Shown: piece after piece, positions 1 to 8,794 of the stretch | How the letters are laid out: every line of letters begins with the position of its first letter | Numbering within the stretch: position 1 is the stretch's first letter | NCBI GenBank assembly: GCA_023382675.1 | Contig: JAHDWN010000006.1 | Coordinates: forward strand, 1 to 64,000 | DNA from: Anaerolineae bacterium | GTDB lineage: Bacteria; Chloroflexota; Anaerolineae; Aggregatilineales; Phototrophicaceae | Length of the DNA stretch: 64,000 nt | Direction: 5' to 3' | The notes under the pieces: generated by a model | Databases searched by the model: none | Told to the model about the DNA's origin: nothing | What the model saw: only the letters and a program-made list of their open reading frames with translations | Made by a program: the position numbers and the translations under genes

Positions 1-230
1 GCAAGTATTTGATCGTTGATCAGAGCGAAGGCGACCAACAGCACGGCCAGCGCGCCGACGATGCCAACCACCGTCAGGATCAGGCGCTGCATGGCGGCTT
101 CGCGTTCGTGACGGGTACGGTACTCACCAAGCAAACGCGGCGTCCGCTTGCCGCTCTCACCAGACTCTTTCGCAGCCTTGGTCGGTGTGCGTTTGGGGAG
201 ACCGGTCGTTTGCTCACTGCGTTTCGACAT
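1..230 (-). CDS. N-terminal part of a membrane-anchored protein, possibly a PpiC/SurA-type peptidyl-prolyl isomerase
   Basis: The reading frame starts with ATG at 230 (MSKRSEQTTG...) and runs off the left edge after about 76 residues. The first 45 or so residues are basic and hydrophilic, with many Lys and Arg. One hydrophobic segment follows (ILTVVGIVGALAVLLVAFAL), and the visible part ends in INDQIL. That is a cytoplasmic tail plus a single signal anchor, so the rest should lie outside the membrane. Chloroflexota SurA/PpiC-like foldases often have this layout, but no catalytic domain is visible here, so the family is only an inference. It lies downstream of rpsR on the same strand. Confidence 0.55.
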   Translation of the reverse strand, partial: MSKRSEQTTGLPKRTPTKAAKESGESGKRTPRLLGEYRTRHEREAAMQRLILTVVGIVGALAVLLVAFALINDQIL

Positions 231-349
231 GGATTTGCTCCTGGGCAAGCACGAAGGCACAGTATCGACCGACTGCGCCCTCGACGTGGGAGAAGGACTC
301 GGTCATGGGTTGGCGGGCAGCACACGGCGCACTGCCCACGCCTGCTTGA

Positions 350-697
350 CTAATCTGAAAGGCTAACGAACGGCAGCAGCGCGAGGTGACGCGCACGCTT
401 GATCTCACGCGCCAATTCACGCTGGCAGCGCGAGCAGTTGCCTGTCTGGCGTCGTGGCTTGATTTTGCCGGTTTCGGTCACGTAGCGGCGCAGAGTATCG
501 ACATCTTTGTAGTCGAAGCATTTGCCGGGCGGGCAGTAGATCTGCGCGCGACCGCGACCGCGCATTGGGCGAGGCCCTCGGTCTGAACGACCATAACGGC
601 GCGGGCGGTCTGAAGAACCGCCTTCATCTTGTTGTGCGGTTTCTTCGGTATCCGCTTCTACGGCTTCGTTTTCAAGTTCACGGGGCTTGTCAGTCAC
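350..697 (-). CDS. rpsR: 30S ribosomal protein S18
   Basis: S18 is a small-subunit protein that pairs with S6 on the 16S rRNA platform. The C-terminal ~70 residues carry the family core, with [20 protein letters not shown] and then [19 protein letters not shown], ending in [10 protein letters not shown]. Four cysteines in two pairs suggest a zinc-binding S18. At 115 residues it is longer than usual because of an acidic then Arg/Gly-rich N-terminal extension of about 45 residues. The start is GTG at 697 behind an AGGAG Shine-Dalgarno about 9 nt upstream. It is the last gene of a rpsF-ssb-rpsR cluster, the usual bacterial order. Confidence 0.95.
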   Translation of the reverse strand: MTDKPRELENEAVEADTEETAQQDEGGSSDRPRRYGRSDRGPRPMRGRGRAQIYCPPGKCFDYKDVDTLRRYVTETGKIKPRRQTGNCSRCQRELAREIKRARHLALLPFVSLSD

Positions 698-732
698 AGG
701 GGTATCTCCTGATGTACTTTCACTACGGATAT

Positions 733-1131
733 TTAGAATGCGTAATCGTTGTCGTTGTCATCATTGTCGATGAAGTCGATGTCGCCGTTGTGCGTGCGCC
801 GATCGCCGAGCAAGATCATCTCTTGCGCCACCAGTTCGGTGCGAAAATGTTTCTTACCCTGTTCGTCTTCCCAGCCACGTGTTTGCAGACGACCCTCGAC
901 GTAGACCTGCTGGTTCCTGGTCAGATGTGCTTTGCAGATTTCCGCCAGGTTGCCCCAGGCGACGACGTTGAACCACTCGGTTTCTTCACGGCGCTCACCT
1001 TCGGCTGAAACCCAGGTGCGTGGCGTAGAAACACTAAAGCTCGTGACGGGACGACCACTGGGTGTATACCGCATTTCGGGCTCTCGCCCGACATAGCCGA
1101 TGATGATGACTTTATTCAGGCCACGTCCCAT
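733..1131 (-). CDS. ssb: Single-stranded DNA-binding protein
   Basis: SSB coats single-stranded DNA in replication, repair and recombination. The 132-residue protein begins [22 protein letters not shown], followed by the OB-fold signatures [16 protein letters not shown] and [18 protein letters not shown]. The linker after the OB fold is very short. The C terminus is strongly acidic (Asp/Asn alternation) and ends in YAF, a variant of the usual DDDIPF tip that recruits partner proteins. The gene sits between rpsF and rpsR, 35-45 bp from each, as in many bacteria. A weak AGAGGT ribosome-binding site precedes the ATG. Confidence 0.95.
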   Translation of the reverse strand: MGRGLNKVIIIGYVGREPEMRYTPSGRPVTSFSVSTPRTWVSAEGERREETEWFNVVAWGNLAEICKAHLTRNQQVYVEGRLQTRGWEDEQGKKHFRTELVAQEMILLGDRRTHNGDIDFIDNDDNDNDYAF

Positions 1132-1175
1132 CGAATTCGACCTCTAAAGCGCAGCGAGGGCAGGCACGTAGAGGC

Positions 1176-1469
1176 CTATTCCTCGGTGCGCACGACCAGA
1201 TAGCGCAGGATGTTCTGAGACAGATTGATATTACGTTCCAATTCCTTGATCGCCTGCGGCTCAATCTGGCTTTCCATCAGAACGTAGAAGCCTTCGCGCT
1301 GCTTTTCGATCTCGTAGGCCAGCTTGCGCCGACCCCAACGGTCGATCTTCATCACCTGTCCCAGATCGTCAGTTTCGATCCAGTTGCGCACCTGGTCGAT
1401 GGTGCCGTTGAGCGTGGCTTCATCGACATCGATACGCACGATAAAAGTAACCTCGTAGGCTCGTTTCAT
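1176..1469 (-). CDS. rpsF: 30S ribosomal protein S6
   Basis: S6 is a small-subunit protein that forms a heterodimer with S18. The 97-residue sequence starts MKRAYEVTFIVRIDVDE and contains the family's KIDRWGRRKLAYEIEKQREG strand-helix region and the YLVVRTEE end. Length and sequence are typical. It is first in the rpsF-ssb-rpsR cluster. A purine-rich AAGGAG lies about 13 nt before the ATG. The 110 bp leader between this gene and the preceding one holds a short hairpin (1508-1525) that could be a target of S6:S18 autoregulation, but I could not match it firmly to the known motif. Confidence 0.95.
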   Translation of the reverse strand: MKRAYEVTFIVRIDVDEATLNGTIDQVRNWIETDDLGQVMKIDRWGRRKLAYEIEKQREGFYVLMESQIEPQAIKELERNINLSQNILRYLVVRTEE

Positions 1470-1581
1470 AGGGGTTCAATTTCTCCTTCCCCCGGGCTTG
1501 CCCTGGTCCGGTGCTGAGCATCCGGCGCAGAGCGGAAAGTATCGATCAAGCTGATATTGGGGATGATCAGCCGGTCGCATA

Positions 1582-3057
1582 TTACAATTGTGTGCGCATT
1601 TTCGCAACGGTCGATTCGTGCTCGACCCGCGCCAACCGTGCGCTCGCCAGCGCCAGGGCGACGACCGACCAGAACAACGTGATCGAGGCGTGGAAATCGA
1701 GCCGAAAGAAATAGAGATCGGCGACTGCGTTCGCCAGCGCTGCCACGAGCGCCGCATGATAGCCAAGAAAGATGGCAACCAGCTCCGGGTTGTGTTTGAC
1801 ACGCCTCCAGGCTGTGAGGCCATAGACGAAGACGCTCAGCATGGCGACGGCGAAAATCGCGACGCCAGTGACACCGATCTGGTTCGCCATGATCAAGTAC
1901 ATGCTGGCAACGTCGGTGTAGAGGTCGATGTCCGGCGTGCCGGTGAAGCCGACACCGAACACCGGATAGCGGCTGATCAGCCGGAAGGAGTCGGTGTATT
2001 CGCCGATGCGCATCTGTGTCGCCAGGTCTTGCACGGTGAACGCATCGACAAAGCGTTCGACCAGCGGCTGTGTTTGCGGCAGCACCAGGACGATGACGAG
2101 CGCCGCGGCCATCAGCAGCAGAAACTTGCGATAGCGCAGCGCGCCGATGACGAGCACACCCGCGCCAAAGGCGAGCAGCGATGCGCGTGAATAGGTCAGG
2201 AACAGCGCCAGCGCCAGAATGCCGAAGATGAGGATCGTCAGCCAGCGGTAGCGAAACACCGGCTTAGTGGCGAACACCTGCGGCGCGACGATGGTCGAAG
2301 CGATTGCCAGGACACCGCCGAGCGCGTTTGGATCAACCCACGTGCCGATGGCGCGTTCCGCCAGGTCGCGATTGTCTTCGATGTAACGGATGACGCCGCC
2401 GTCCGGGTAGCCAAGTGGGGAAAGGCGGACGAGGATATTCTCGGCCAGGTCGTTCGGCAGTGCGTACAGGACGAGCGTTAACAGCGCCTGTAAGCCGACA
2501 AAGGCCATGATCGCGATCACAAGCCGCCGCAGGGCAGGGGGATCGCGCAGAAAATCCACCAGGATGAAGACCAGACCGATGCTCAGGAGCGTTTCGACGA
2601 AGCCGCGCAGATCAGTGCTCGTCGGCGGCGCGTAACGCAGGCCGAGCACGAACGTCAGGATCAGCCAGCCCATGTAGATCAGGATGAAGAAATGGGCGGG
2701 GGTCGTCTGAAACGAGCGGCGCTGCCCGCGCACCCACTGGAGCAGATAGACGAGCAGAAACGCGCCCATCGCGCCGTCGAGCAGGGTTGGTGTGAAGCCG
2801 ATCTTGATCGGAAATGTGCCGAATGGGATCAGCGCCAGCACCGCGATCATGCCGTAGAGCGCGGCCTGGATGTTGGTGATGATAAACAAGCCCGCCATCA
2901 GGCCAAGCACCGCGCCGAAAGCCAGCAGCGGCTCGGCGACGACTATCAGCAGGCCGGCGGCGCCGCCGACAACGCCGAGCAGGACGCCAACGAGCACTGC
3001 ATAGGTGCGGCGATCCAGGCGCGCGATCCATTCTTGGACGGGGTTAAAGGTGAGCAT
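1582..3057 (-). CDS. O-antigen ligase/polymerase-like membrane protein
   Basis: A 491-residue polytopic protein with about a dozen hydrophobic segments. Its central-to-C-terminal part resembles the Wzy/WaaL (O-antigen ligase/polymerase) superfamily. Examples are LALALFLTYSRASLLAFGAG, which has the conserved SRxxLL-type motif, and a long extracytoplasmic loop containing TDSFRLISRYPVFGVGFTG. Enzymes of this family polymerise or transfer lipid-linked glycans at the outer face of the membrane. It lies 6 bp after a YfhO-like gene on the same strand, at the downstream end of a cluster of glycosyltransferases and nucleotide-sugar genes. That context supports a role in surface glycan assembly. Exact substrate unknown. 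Confidence 0.75.
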   Translation of the reverse strand: MLTFNPVQEWIARLDRRTYAVLVGVLLGVVGGAAGLLIVVAEPLLAFGAVLGLMAGLFIITNIQAALYGMIAVLALIPFGTFPIKIGFTPTLLDGAMGAFLLVYLLQWVRGQRRSFQTTPAHFFILIYMGWLILTFVLGLRYAPPTSTDLRGFVETLLSIGLVFILVDFLRDPPALRRLVIAIMAFVGLQALLTLVLYALPNDLAENILVRLSPLGYPDGGVIRYIEDNRDLAERAIGTWVDPNALGGVLAIASTIVAPQVFATKPVFRYRWLTILIFGILALALFLTYSRASLLAFGAGVLVIGALRYRKFLLLMAAALVIVLVLPQTQPLVERFVDAFTVQDLATQMRIGEYTDSFRLISRYPVFGVGFTGTPDIDLYTDVASMYLIMANQIGVTGVAIFAVAMLSVFVYGLTAWRRVKHNPELVAIFLGYHAALVAALANAVADLYFFRLDFHASITLFWSVVALALASARLARVEHESTVAKMRTQL

Positions 3058-3063
3058 GGGCGG

Positions 3064-5409
3064 CTACTGCCGGTTGACTTTCCGCTGTCTGAGCAAGAAC
3101 GCGAGGCTGAGTATACCAAGCCCACCCCAGGCAACCAGACTGATCAACGCGCCCGCGCGGTAGGAGAGCGGATCGTAGGTCAGGTGCACAGTATGCGCGC
3201 CCTCTGGCACGACGACCGCCGTCAGCACACCATAGGCGCGCAGGATCGGCGCATCGGCAGCATCGATCGTCGCGCGCCAGCCGGGATAATCGACCTGGGC
3301 AATGGACAGTATCGCCGGCTGTGGACTGTCAATCTCAATCGTGAGCGTCTCCGGCGCAAAGGCGACGACGCGGGCACTTCCATCGGTCGCCTCTGGCAAG
3401 ATCTCCACACCGGGATCGGCGTTCAGGATGACCGTTCGGCGGGCGGCGAAATCCGGCGCATCGAGACGGGCCAGGGCTGCCGCATCGTCGAGGATGACCT
3501 CATACTGACTCAGCAGTAGCGCATAGGGCCGCGGATCATCGAGGCGGTGCAGGTTGATGTCGCCGTAGAAATCTGTGCCCTGGCCGACGATCTCGCTCGG
3601 CACAGGCAGTTCGTTCCAGTCGGTGAAGACGTAGCGCACGCCGAACAGTTCCCAGGCAAGTGGGTTCGGGAAACCGCGCTCGATGATCGCATAGGCACGC
3701 CCCAGCCAGAGCGGGCTGATGCCGCGAATATCCGCCAGCCCGTAGAGACTGCCGTAGTTGGCCGTCAGCCCGCGAAAACCATCGACGCGAAACGGCACGC
3801 TGTCATCCGCCAACGCCTGCGCGACCAGCGGCGGGGGCGTCAGGCTGAGTTGATCGCCTGGCGGCACGGAGTTATAGGTGCCGCGGGCGTTCATATTGAC
3901 GGTGAACAACTCAAAGACGATCAGGATCAACAGTGCCCAGCGCAGCCAGGGACGCTCAGGCTGTGCCGCCAGCGCTGGGATGAGCCAGAGGGCGAGGCCC
4001 GCGACGACTGCCGACAGCACCGCGTAACCAACGAAAGCGGCGTACTCCTCCGGGAAGCCGAGCCAGGCGATGACGATCAGTGCCACCGCTAGGGCGACAG
4101 CGATGAATACCCAGCGCAGCCCGCGCCGCAGCGCTTTGAGGCTGGCGTCATTCTGCCAGGCAGCGAGTTGCACCACACCCAGTCCTGCGAGGATGGCGAG
4201 CGCATTGGCGACGATGAAGGCAGCACGCTCCTGTCCGCGGAATGGGTTCAGTCCTGGCAGCAGGTAATAGAGCGCCGGGTAGAGGACGCTGTTCGCACCA
4301 AAGCTCCATGCCAGGGCGAACAGCGCGGCGGCAATCCAGAAGATCGCGCCCGCCGCGCGCCGCCAGACGGCGATCAGTGCCAGCAGCAGTCCGCCCACGC
4401 CGACGTACAAGGGAGAGTAAAGGCTGACGACGCCCGGAACGGCGAACTGGACGACATCTTGCAGCGGAAAGCCATTGCCCTTGGCGTCAAAGCCGAAGCC
4501 CGTCCGCGTCGTCAGCGCCAGGTACTCGAAACCGGGCAGCAACTGCACAGCGGCGAGCGCCACGCCGAGCAGACCGAAAATGGCCGCACCGCCAACGAAG
4601 GTTGTCCAGTGCCAGCGGTGGGTATAGACACGATAGGCGAGATAGGCCAGCAGCACGTAAGTCGTGAAGAAGGTCGTCTGTGGATGTCCCGCCAGCCAAG
4701 ACAGTCCGTAGGCGAGGCCGGTCAACAGCAGCCACGGATAATGGGGAGTACTGAGTACTGAGTACTGAGTACTCGGTGCTCGGTGCTCGGTGCTCAGTGT
4801 TGGATTCCGTGGCTTGTCTCTGTAGGGATCAGTGGTTCGTGTGGCTTCGTGGATGCCGAGCAGCGCCAGCGGTAGCCAGGTTGCAGCCTCCAGTATGGCG
4901 AGTTGCAGCGGAGGGTAGCCGCTCAGGAAGCCGCCGTAGCCGCCGACGATGGCCGCCGTCAACCCGGCGAGCTGCGTGCCCGGCTGGCGCAGCGTCATTC
5001 GCCGGACGAGCGCGTAGAGCAGGAGCGAGTAGACGAGGACGTGCGCTGTCATCTCCAGTTCGAGCGCGTGATACGACCAGCCGCCCATCAAACGCGCCAG
5101 GGCGATGGTCGCTAACCGTGGCGGGTAAAAGACCGCCGCCTGTGTATCGGCGATGAACGGCAGTCCGCCGTTGTTGTACGGATTCCAGAGCGGGATTTCG
5201 CCCGCCGTCCAGCGCGCGTACTGATAGCCGCCAAAAGCGACGAACTGGCCGCTGAAATCGCCCAGTTTGAGCGAGGCTTGATCGGCGGCGACGGGTGTGA
5301 ACAGCCGCCAGAAGAAGAGCAGCCAGAGCGCGATCAGCACGCCAACGGCGGCCATGTCGGGATGGATACGCAGCGCGCGCGGTGTTGGCGCAGGCGTAGT
5401 CCGGCTCAT
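3064..5409 (-). CDS. YfhO-like polytopic membrane protein (GT-C-like)
   Basis: A 781-residue protein with more than ten membrane segments. After the first segment comes GDFSGQFVAFGGYQYARW and then EIPLWNPYNNGGLPF, the hallmark region of YfhO-family proteins. These resemble GT-C glycosyltransferases and include a Bacillus protein needed to glycosylate lipoteichoic acid. The last ~220 residues before a final membrane helix form a soluble extracytoplasmic domain. It overlaps the upstream DUF2142-like gene by 4 bp (ATGA), so the two are probably translationally coupled. Residues about 188-223 are unusual: they are low in hydrophobicity and come from a heptanucleotide repeat tract in the DNA (see 4746-4801). 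The frame stays open through it. Substrate unknown. Confidence 0.75.
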   Translation of the reverse strand: MSRTTPAPTPRALRIHPDMAAVGVLIALWLLFFWRLFTPVAADQASLKLGDFSGQFVAFGGYQYARWTAGEIPLWNPYNNGGLPFIADTQAAVFYPPRLATIALARLMGGWSYHALELEMTAHVLVYSLLLYALVRRMTLRQPGTQLAGLTAAIVGGYGGFLSGYPPLQLAILEAATWLPLALLGIHEATRTTDPYRDKPRNPTLSTEHRAPSTQYSVLSTPHYPWLLLTGLAYGLSWLAGHPQTTFFTTYVLLAYLAYRVYTHRWHWTTFVGGAAIFGLLGVALAAVQLLPGFEYLALTTRTGFGFDAKGNGFPLQDVVQFAVPGVVSLYSPLYVGVGGLLLALIAVWRRAAGAIFWIAAALFALAWSFGANSVLYPALYYLLPGLNPFRGQERAAFIVANALAILAGLGVVQLAAWQNDASLKALRRGLRWVFIAVALAVALIVIAWLGFPEEYAAFVGYAVLSAVVAGLALWLIPALAAQPERPWLRWALLILIVFELFTVNMNARGTYNSVPPGDQLSLTPPPLVAQALADDSVPFRVDGFRGLTANYGSLYGLADIRGISPLWLGRAYAIIERGFPNPLAWELFGVRYVFTDWNELPVPSEIVGQGTDFYGDINLHRLDDPRPYALLLSQYEVILDDAAALARLDAPDFAARRTVILNADPGVEILPEATDGSARVVAFAPETLTIEIDSPQPAILSIAQVDYPGWRATIDAADAPILRAYGVLTAVVVPEGAHTVHLTYDPLSYRAGALISLVAWGGLGILSLAFLLRQRKVNRQ
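4746..4801. repeat. Heptanucleotide tandem repeat inside the YfhO-like gene
   Basis: Eight consecutive 7-bp units read on the plus strand as GAGTACT (four times), CGGTGCT (three times) and CAGTGTT. Because 21 bp is three units, the minus-strand translation has a 7-residue period (LSTEHRA then PSTQYSV). The flank 4802-4855 also has degenerate repeats of the TTCGTGG/CACGAAG type. The tract resembles the short tandem heptad repeats known from cyanobacteria and other environmental bacteria. Confidence 0.85.
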
Positions 5410-7652
5410 GATCCCTCCGGCAGGATGCGCACGCGCGAAAGCTGGGTGTAGTCAAAAGCTTCACCGCCATCGGGCGTGATGACGCGCAGGCGATTGAACG
5501 CGCCGTCGTCCCCGCGCGTGTACAGCCCGACATAGATCTCGTAGATGCCCGGCGGCCCATCGGCGCTCACCGTTAGCGTATGCGCATCTGCGACAATCTC
5601 GCCGGGTGTCCAGGTCGTGGTCGGGCGCGCCCAGGCCGCGGGCATGGCATCCGACGCGGCATAGATGGCCGTCGTGATCGGGTCAATGATCTGCGCGAAG
5701 ACGACGTAATCCGTCTCAATCTGCGTCAGGCCGCGCCAATAGAGCGTCAGCGTTACGGCTTCGCCCTGCGCCGGGCTGAGATCGCTCAGGGTATAGCCGA
5801 CGAGTTCGATCTGGTTGGCGAAGTTGACGTTGATTGGGTTGGGCACGCCAAGATCGCTCACGCGCGGCAGCAGCGCAACCTGGCCGACGGTGAAGGTCTC
5901 GCCGCCATCTGCCAGCGTCATGCGCTCACCCGTCTGCAAATCGTACCAGCCGATGGCGACATCGAGCGTTTGTGGCGCGTAGGCATTCGCGGGCACCCAG
6001 ACGGCGACCGGGTTCAGCCAGGCGTCATTCGGCGGTGGATCTGACGTGGCGATCAGCCCGCCAGCGGGGTAGACGTCGCGCTGGCCGATGATGACGCCAT
6101 CGGGCGTCACGAGATGGACGAACAGACTCCAGTCGTGCATCAGCGGCTCTGTCACATGGTTGACCAGCGTGAATTCCAGGTACTCCTCTGGCCGCACCTG
6201 CGCGGGCAGGCGAGCCAGCGCCTGGATCGTAATTGTGCCGCCCCCATCCGGCTCGATAAACGTCGCTAATGGTTCGCCGGATGCGGCAGTATAGGTCACG
6301 GCGGGGAGCGGCAGCACCTGGATCGGTGCCCAGATGGCGATGAGCGCGGTGAAGGCGACCGGCAGCGCTGCCAGGATACGCGCTCGACGCGGCAGCCACC
6401 ACGACCAGCCGAGCGCCAGCCAGACGCAGATCGACGACAGCGCGCCGAAGACGAGCCGCCCCTGGCTGGCTGGCGTCTCCGCTGTCCAGCGCAAATACGA
6501 GACGAACGTGATCGCGATCCAGAGCAGTGTGATCCAGTGGGCGATGGTGAGGCGCGGCTCGATACGGCGTGCTGCGGTGCGCCAGACGACATAGGCCAGC
6601 GCGCCCACGAGGCCGATGCCAGCCAGAATGTTGTAGATGGTGTAAACGGCTATGGGCAGCGGCACATTCATACCGCCGAAGAAGCCCCAGAAGGCCTGCA
6701 AGAAGCTGTCACGCTCCGACCACAACTGCGCGGCATTGGCCGGGATGGCGCGCCGCCCGACGATGTCGAGAAAGACGTTCAGACCGGTCGGATCGCCATA
6801 GAGCTGCGCATTACGTAAGTACCACCAGCCCGCGACGAGGATCGCCAGCACGCCGCTGACCACGCCGCCGATCACCAGTGGACGCCAATCGCGGCGGCGC
6901 AGGCTGATCCAGAGCAGGCTGAGGGCGATGATCGGGATGAAGAAGCCCAGGTTGAGCTTTGCCAGCAAGCCCGCGCCGGTCACAGCGCCGAGGACGGCAT
7001 AATCGCGTACCCGCGGCGCATCTTCGCTCATGAGAAGGTGCGCTATCAGCAGCGTGAGCAGGTTGCCGAGCAGGTTCGAGAGGTTGTCGTTGTTGGCCGA
7101 GCCGCTGATGAACAGGAACATCGGCAGGCAGGCGTTGAAGGCCATCGCCAGCACGGCAATCTCACGTCGGGTCGGGAACAACTGCAAGCCGAGTAGATAG
7201 GTGACGAGCACTGTGCCTGCGCTCAGTACTACCGAGAGCAAGCGCGCGAGTTGCAGCGCCAGCAGCGCGCCGGAGAAGCGGTGCTGTGCCTCGTCCGGGC
7301 GGTGCGTGAGCATGTTGGTGTTGCCATCTGGACGGACGACGCCGATGTCTGCGTGCGGGTTGATGCGCCGCCAGTAGCCCACATCCGACGTGTCGATCCA
7401 CGACGTGAGCGCGGCGGCGAGCAGGTAGTAGAGCGGCGGCTGGCTGCCTTCTTGCCGCCAGGCGGTCGGGACAGCCGGATCTTGTCTGGGAAGCTGCAAG
7501 CCGTTGTCCGCCAGATGCTGGATCATGGGGTAGTGCCAGAGTTCGTCGGACGCTTCGAACGGCGGCGTGACCAGGCTGTAGATCGTCGCCAGGATCAGGT
7601 AGGCGGCGAGAATCAGGACAGCCGCACGGTGTTCGCGCCAGATGCGAGTCAT
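5406..7652 (-). CDS. DUF2142/GT39-like membrane glycosyltransferase
   Basis: A 748-residue membrane protein. The N-terminal loop after the first helix reads TPPFEASDELWHYPMIQHLA and is followed by EGSQPPLYYLLAAAL. This matches the acidic first-loop pattern of DUF2142 and related GT-C (PMT/ArnT-like) enzymes, which use polyprenyl-phosphate sugars at the outer membrane face. About ten further helices lead into an extracytoplasmic beta-rich C-terminal third (about residues 460-748). I chose the ATG at 7652 over the earlier in-frame ATG at 7658. It overlaps the preceding stop as ATGA and has GGGAG about 8 nt upstream. It ends in a 4-bp overlap with the YfhO-like gene. Function within glycan assembly is inferred from context. 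Confidence 0.7.
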   Translation of the reverse strand: MTRIWREHRAAVLILAAYLILATIYSLVTPPFEASDELWHYPMIQHLADNGLQLPRQDPAVPTAWRQEGSQPPLYYLLAAALTSWIDTSDVGYWRRINPHADIGVVRPDGNTNMLTHRPDEAQHRFSGALLALQLARLLSVVLSAGTVLVTYLLGLQLFPTRREIAVLAMAFNACLPMFLFISGSANNDNLSNLLGNLLTLLIAHLLMSEDAPRVRDYAVLGAVTGAGLLAKLNLGFFIPIIALSLLWISLRRRDWRPLVIGGVVSGVLAILVAGWWYLRNAQLYGDPTGLNVFLDIVGRRAIPANAAQLWSERDSFLQAFWGFFGGMNVPLPIAVYTIYNILAGIGLVGALAYVVWRTAARRIEPRLTIAHWITLLWIAITFVSYLRWTAETPASQGRLVFGALSSICVWLALGWSWWLPRRARILAALPVAFTALIAIWAPIQVLPLPAVTYTAASGEPLATFIEPDGGGTITIQALARLPAQVRPEEYLEFTLVNHVTEPLMHDWSLFVHLVTPDGVIIGQRDVYPAGGLIATSDPPPNDAWLNPVAVWVPANAYAPQTLDVAIGWYDLQTGERMTLADGGETFTVGQVALLPRVSDLGVPNPINVNFANQIELVGYTLSDLSPAQGEAVTLTLYWRGLTQIETDYVVFAQIIDPITTAIYAASDAMPAAWARPTTTWTPGEIVADAHTLTVSADGPPGIYEIYVGLYTRGDDGAFNRLRVITPDGGEAFDYTQLSRVRILPEGS

Positions 7653-8794
7653 GCGCATGTCTCCCGCACGCGATCAAAGAACGCAACGTGCTCGCGCGCG
7701 ATCTGCTCCCAGTCGAAGGTTGGAGCGAGCGCGGCTGCGCCCTGGCTCAATTTGCGCCGCAGGTCGGGATCGATATACAGGCGGCGCAGCCCGGCGGCCA
7801 GCGCATCGGGATCATCTGGCGGCACACAGAGCAGGTTTTCGCCATCGACAAATGATGGAATAGCGACGGATTGCGTCGTGGTGACGATGGGGCAGGCATA
7901 GCGCAGCGCCGCCATCAGGCTTCCACGCCGGTAGGATGCGCCGTCACGATAGGGCAGGGCCACCACGTCGGCGGCGTGCAGGTAGGCGCTGACATCGCTC
8001 TCATCCAGGTAGCCGGTCTGATGGATGACTGGGCGCAGTTCCATCGAGTCAATCAATCCGTCAATCTCTTTCGCATAGTCAAGATTGGTCGGGTCGTTGC
8101 CGCCTGCCGTACCACCGACGATCAGCAGGCGCGCTGAGACACCATCCTTGCGCAAGAGCGCCAGCGCGCGCAGCAGCACGTCGAGACCTTTGCTGCGGTT
8201 GATCAGACCGAAGTGAGCGATCACGAAATCACCCTCGACTGCCCCGGCGCGCGCGCGCCACTCGGCAGCGTTGAACGTCTCCGTCAGGGCAGTCGTGATA
8301 TTGCTGGCGATGGGGATCAAGGCGCGGCAGTCGTGGAAGGCGAGCGCGGCCATGTCCTCGTGATTGGTGGTGATCACGCCCGCCGAGAAGCGCGCCAATC
8401 GTCTGACGATCCACGTGCGCAGCATACCCGCCTTGGGGAACAGATACGGATAGCGCAGATCGTGAAAGGTCGTGACGACGGGCAGCGGGCGCAGGATGTC
8501 CGGCAGGAAATGAACCCACGGCGACATGGCGTAGGCGGCGGTTTGATATTGCAGGCTGATGAGTTCAAGCCGGTGCTCACGCGCCCAGGCACGCGCTTTG
8601 AGCCAGGCGCGGCCATCCCAACGACGGATGGTGTTCGTCAGGTGGATGCTGTTGTCCTCGTAACGCGCTCGCTCATCGGTCAGGATGTAGATGCCGTGCC
8701 CCTGCGCTGCCAGATGCCGCGCCAGGATGCGGCTGTACGCGCCGACGCCGCCGTGCATGGGCGGGAATTCGCCTGTGATGATGCCGATGCGCAT
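7649..8794 (-). CDS. Glycosyltransferase family 4 protein
   Basis: A 381-residue GT-B fold glycosyltransferase. The N-terminal domain opens with the family loop GIITGEFPPMHGGVGAYSR. The C-terminal domain has FGLINRSKGLDVLLRALALL, the LLIVGG strand, and the nucleotide-sugar-binding ALPYRDGASYRRGSLMAALR region, where GT4 enzymes normally show an EGFGL-type Glu motif. It probably transfers a sugar from a nucleotide donor to a lipid-linked glycan on the cytoplasmic side. The start is ATG at 8794, sharing one base with the stop of the upstream GT2 gene (TGATG). An ATGA overlap links it to the next gene. Confidence 0.85.
   Translation of the reverse strand: MRIGIITGEFPPMHGGVGAYSRILARHLAAQGHGIYILTDERARYEDNSIHLTNTIRRWDGRAWLKARAWAREHRLELISLQYQTAAYAMSPWVHFLPDILRPLPVVTTFHDLRYPYLFPKAGMLRTWIVRRLARFSAGVITTNHEDMAALAFHDCRALIPIASNITTALTETFNAAEWRARAGAVEGDFVIAHFGLINRSKGLDVLLRALALLRKDGVSARLLIVGGTAGGNDPTNLDYAKEIDGLIDSMELRPVIHQTGYLDESDVSAYLHAADVVALPYRDGASYRRGSLMAALRYACPIVTTTQSVAIPSFVDGENLLCVPPDDPDALAAGLRRLYIDPDLRRKLSQGAAALAPTFDWEQIAREHVAFFDRVRETCA

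Noticed and set aside
1508-1525. S6:S18 autoregulatory RNA motif in the rpsF leader
   Set aside because: A 7-bp hairpin with CCGG arms is present, but I could not match the conserved bulge and loop of the known motif with confidence.
4746-4801. CRISPR-like array
   Set aside because: The units are 7 bp and directly abutting, with no spacers, so this is a simple tandem repeat.
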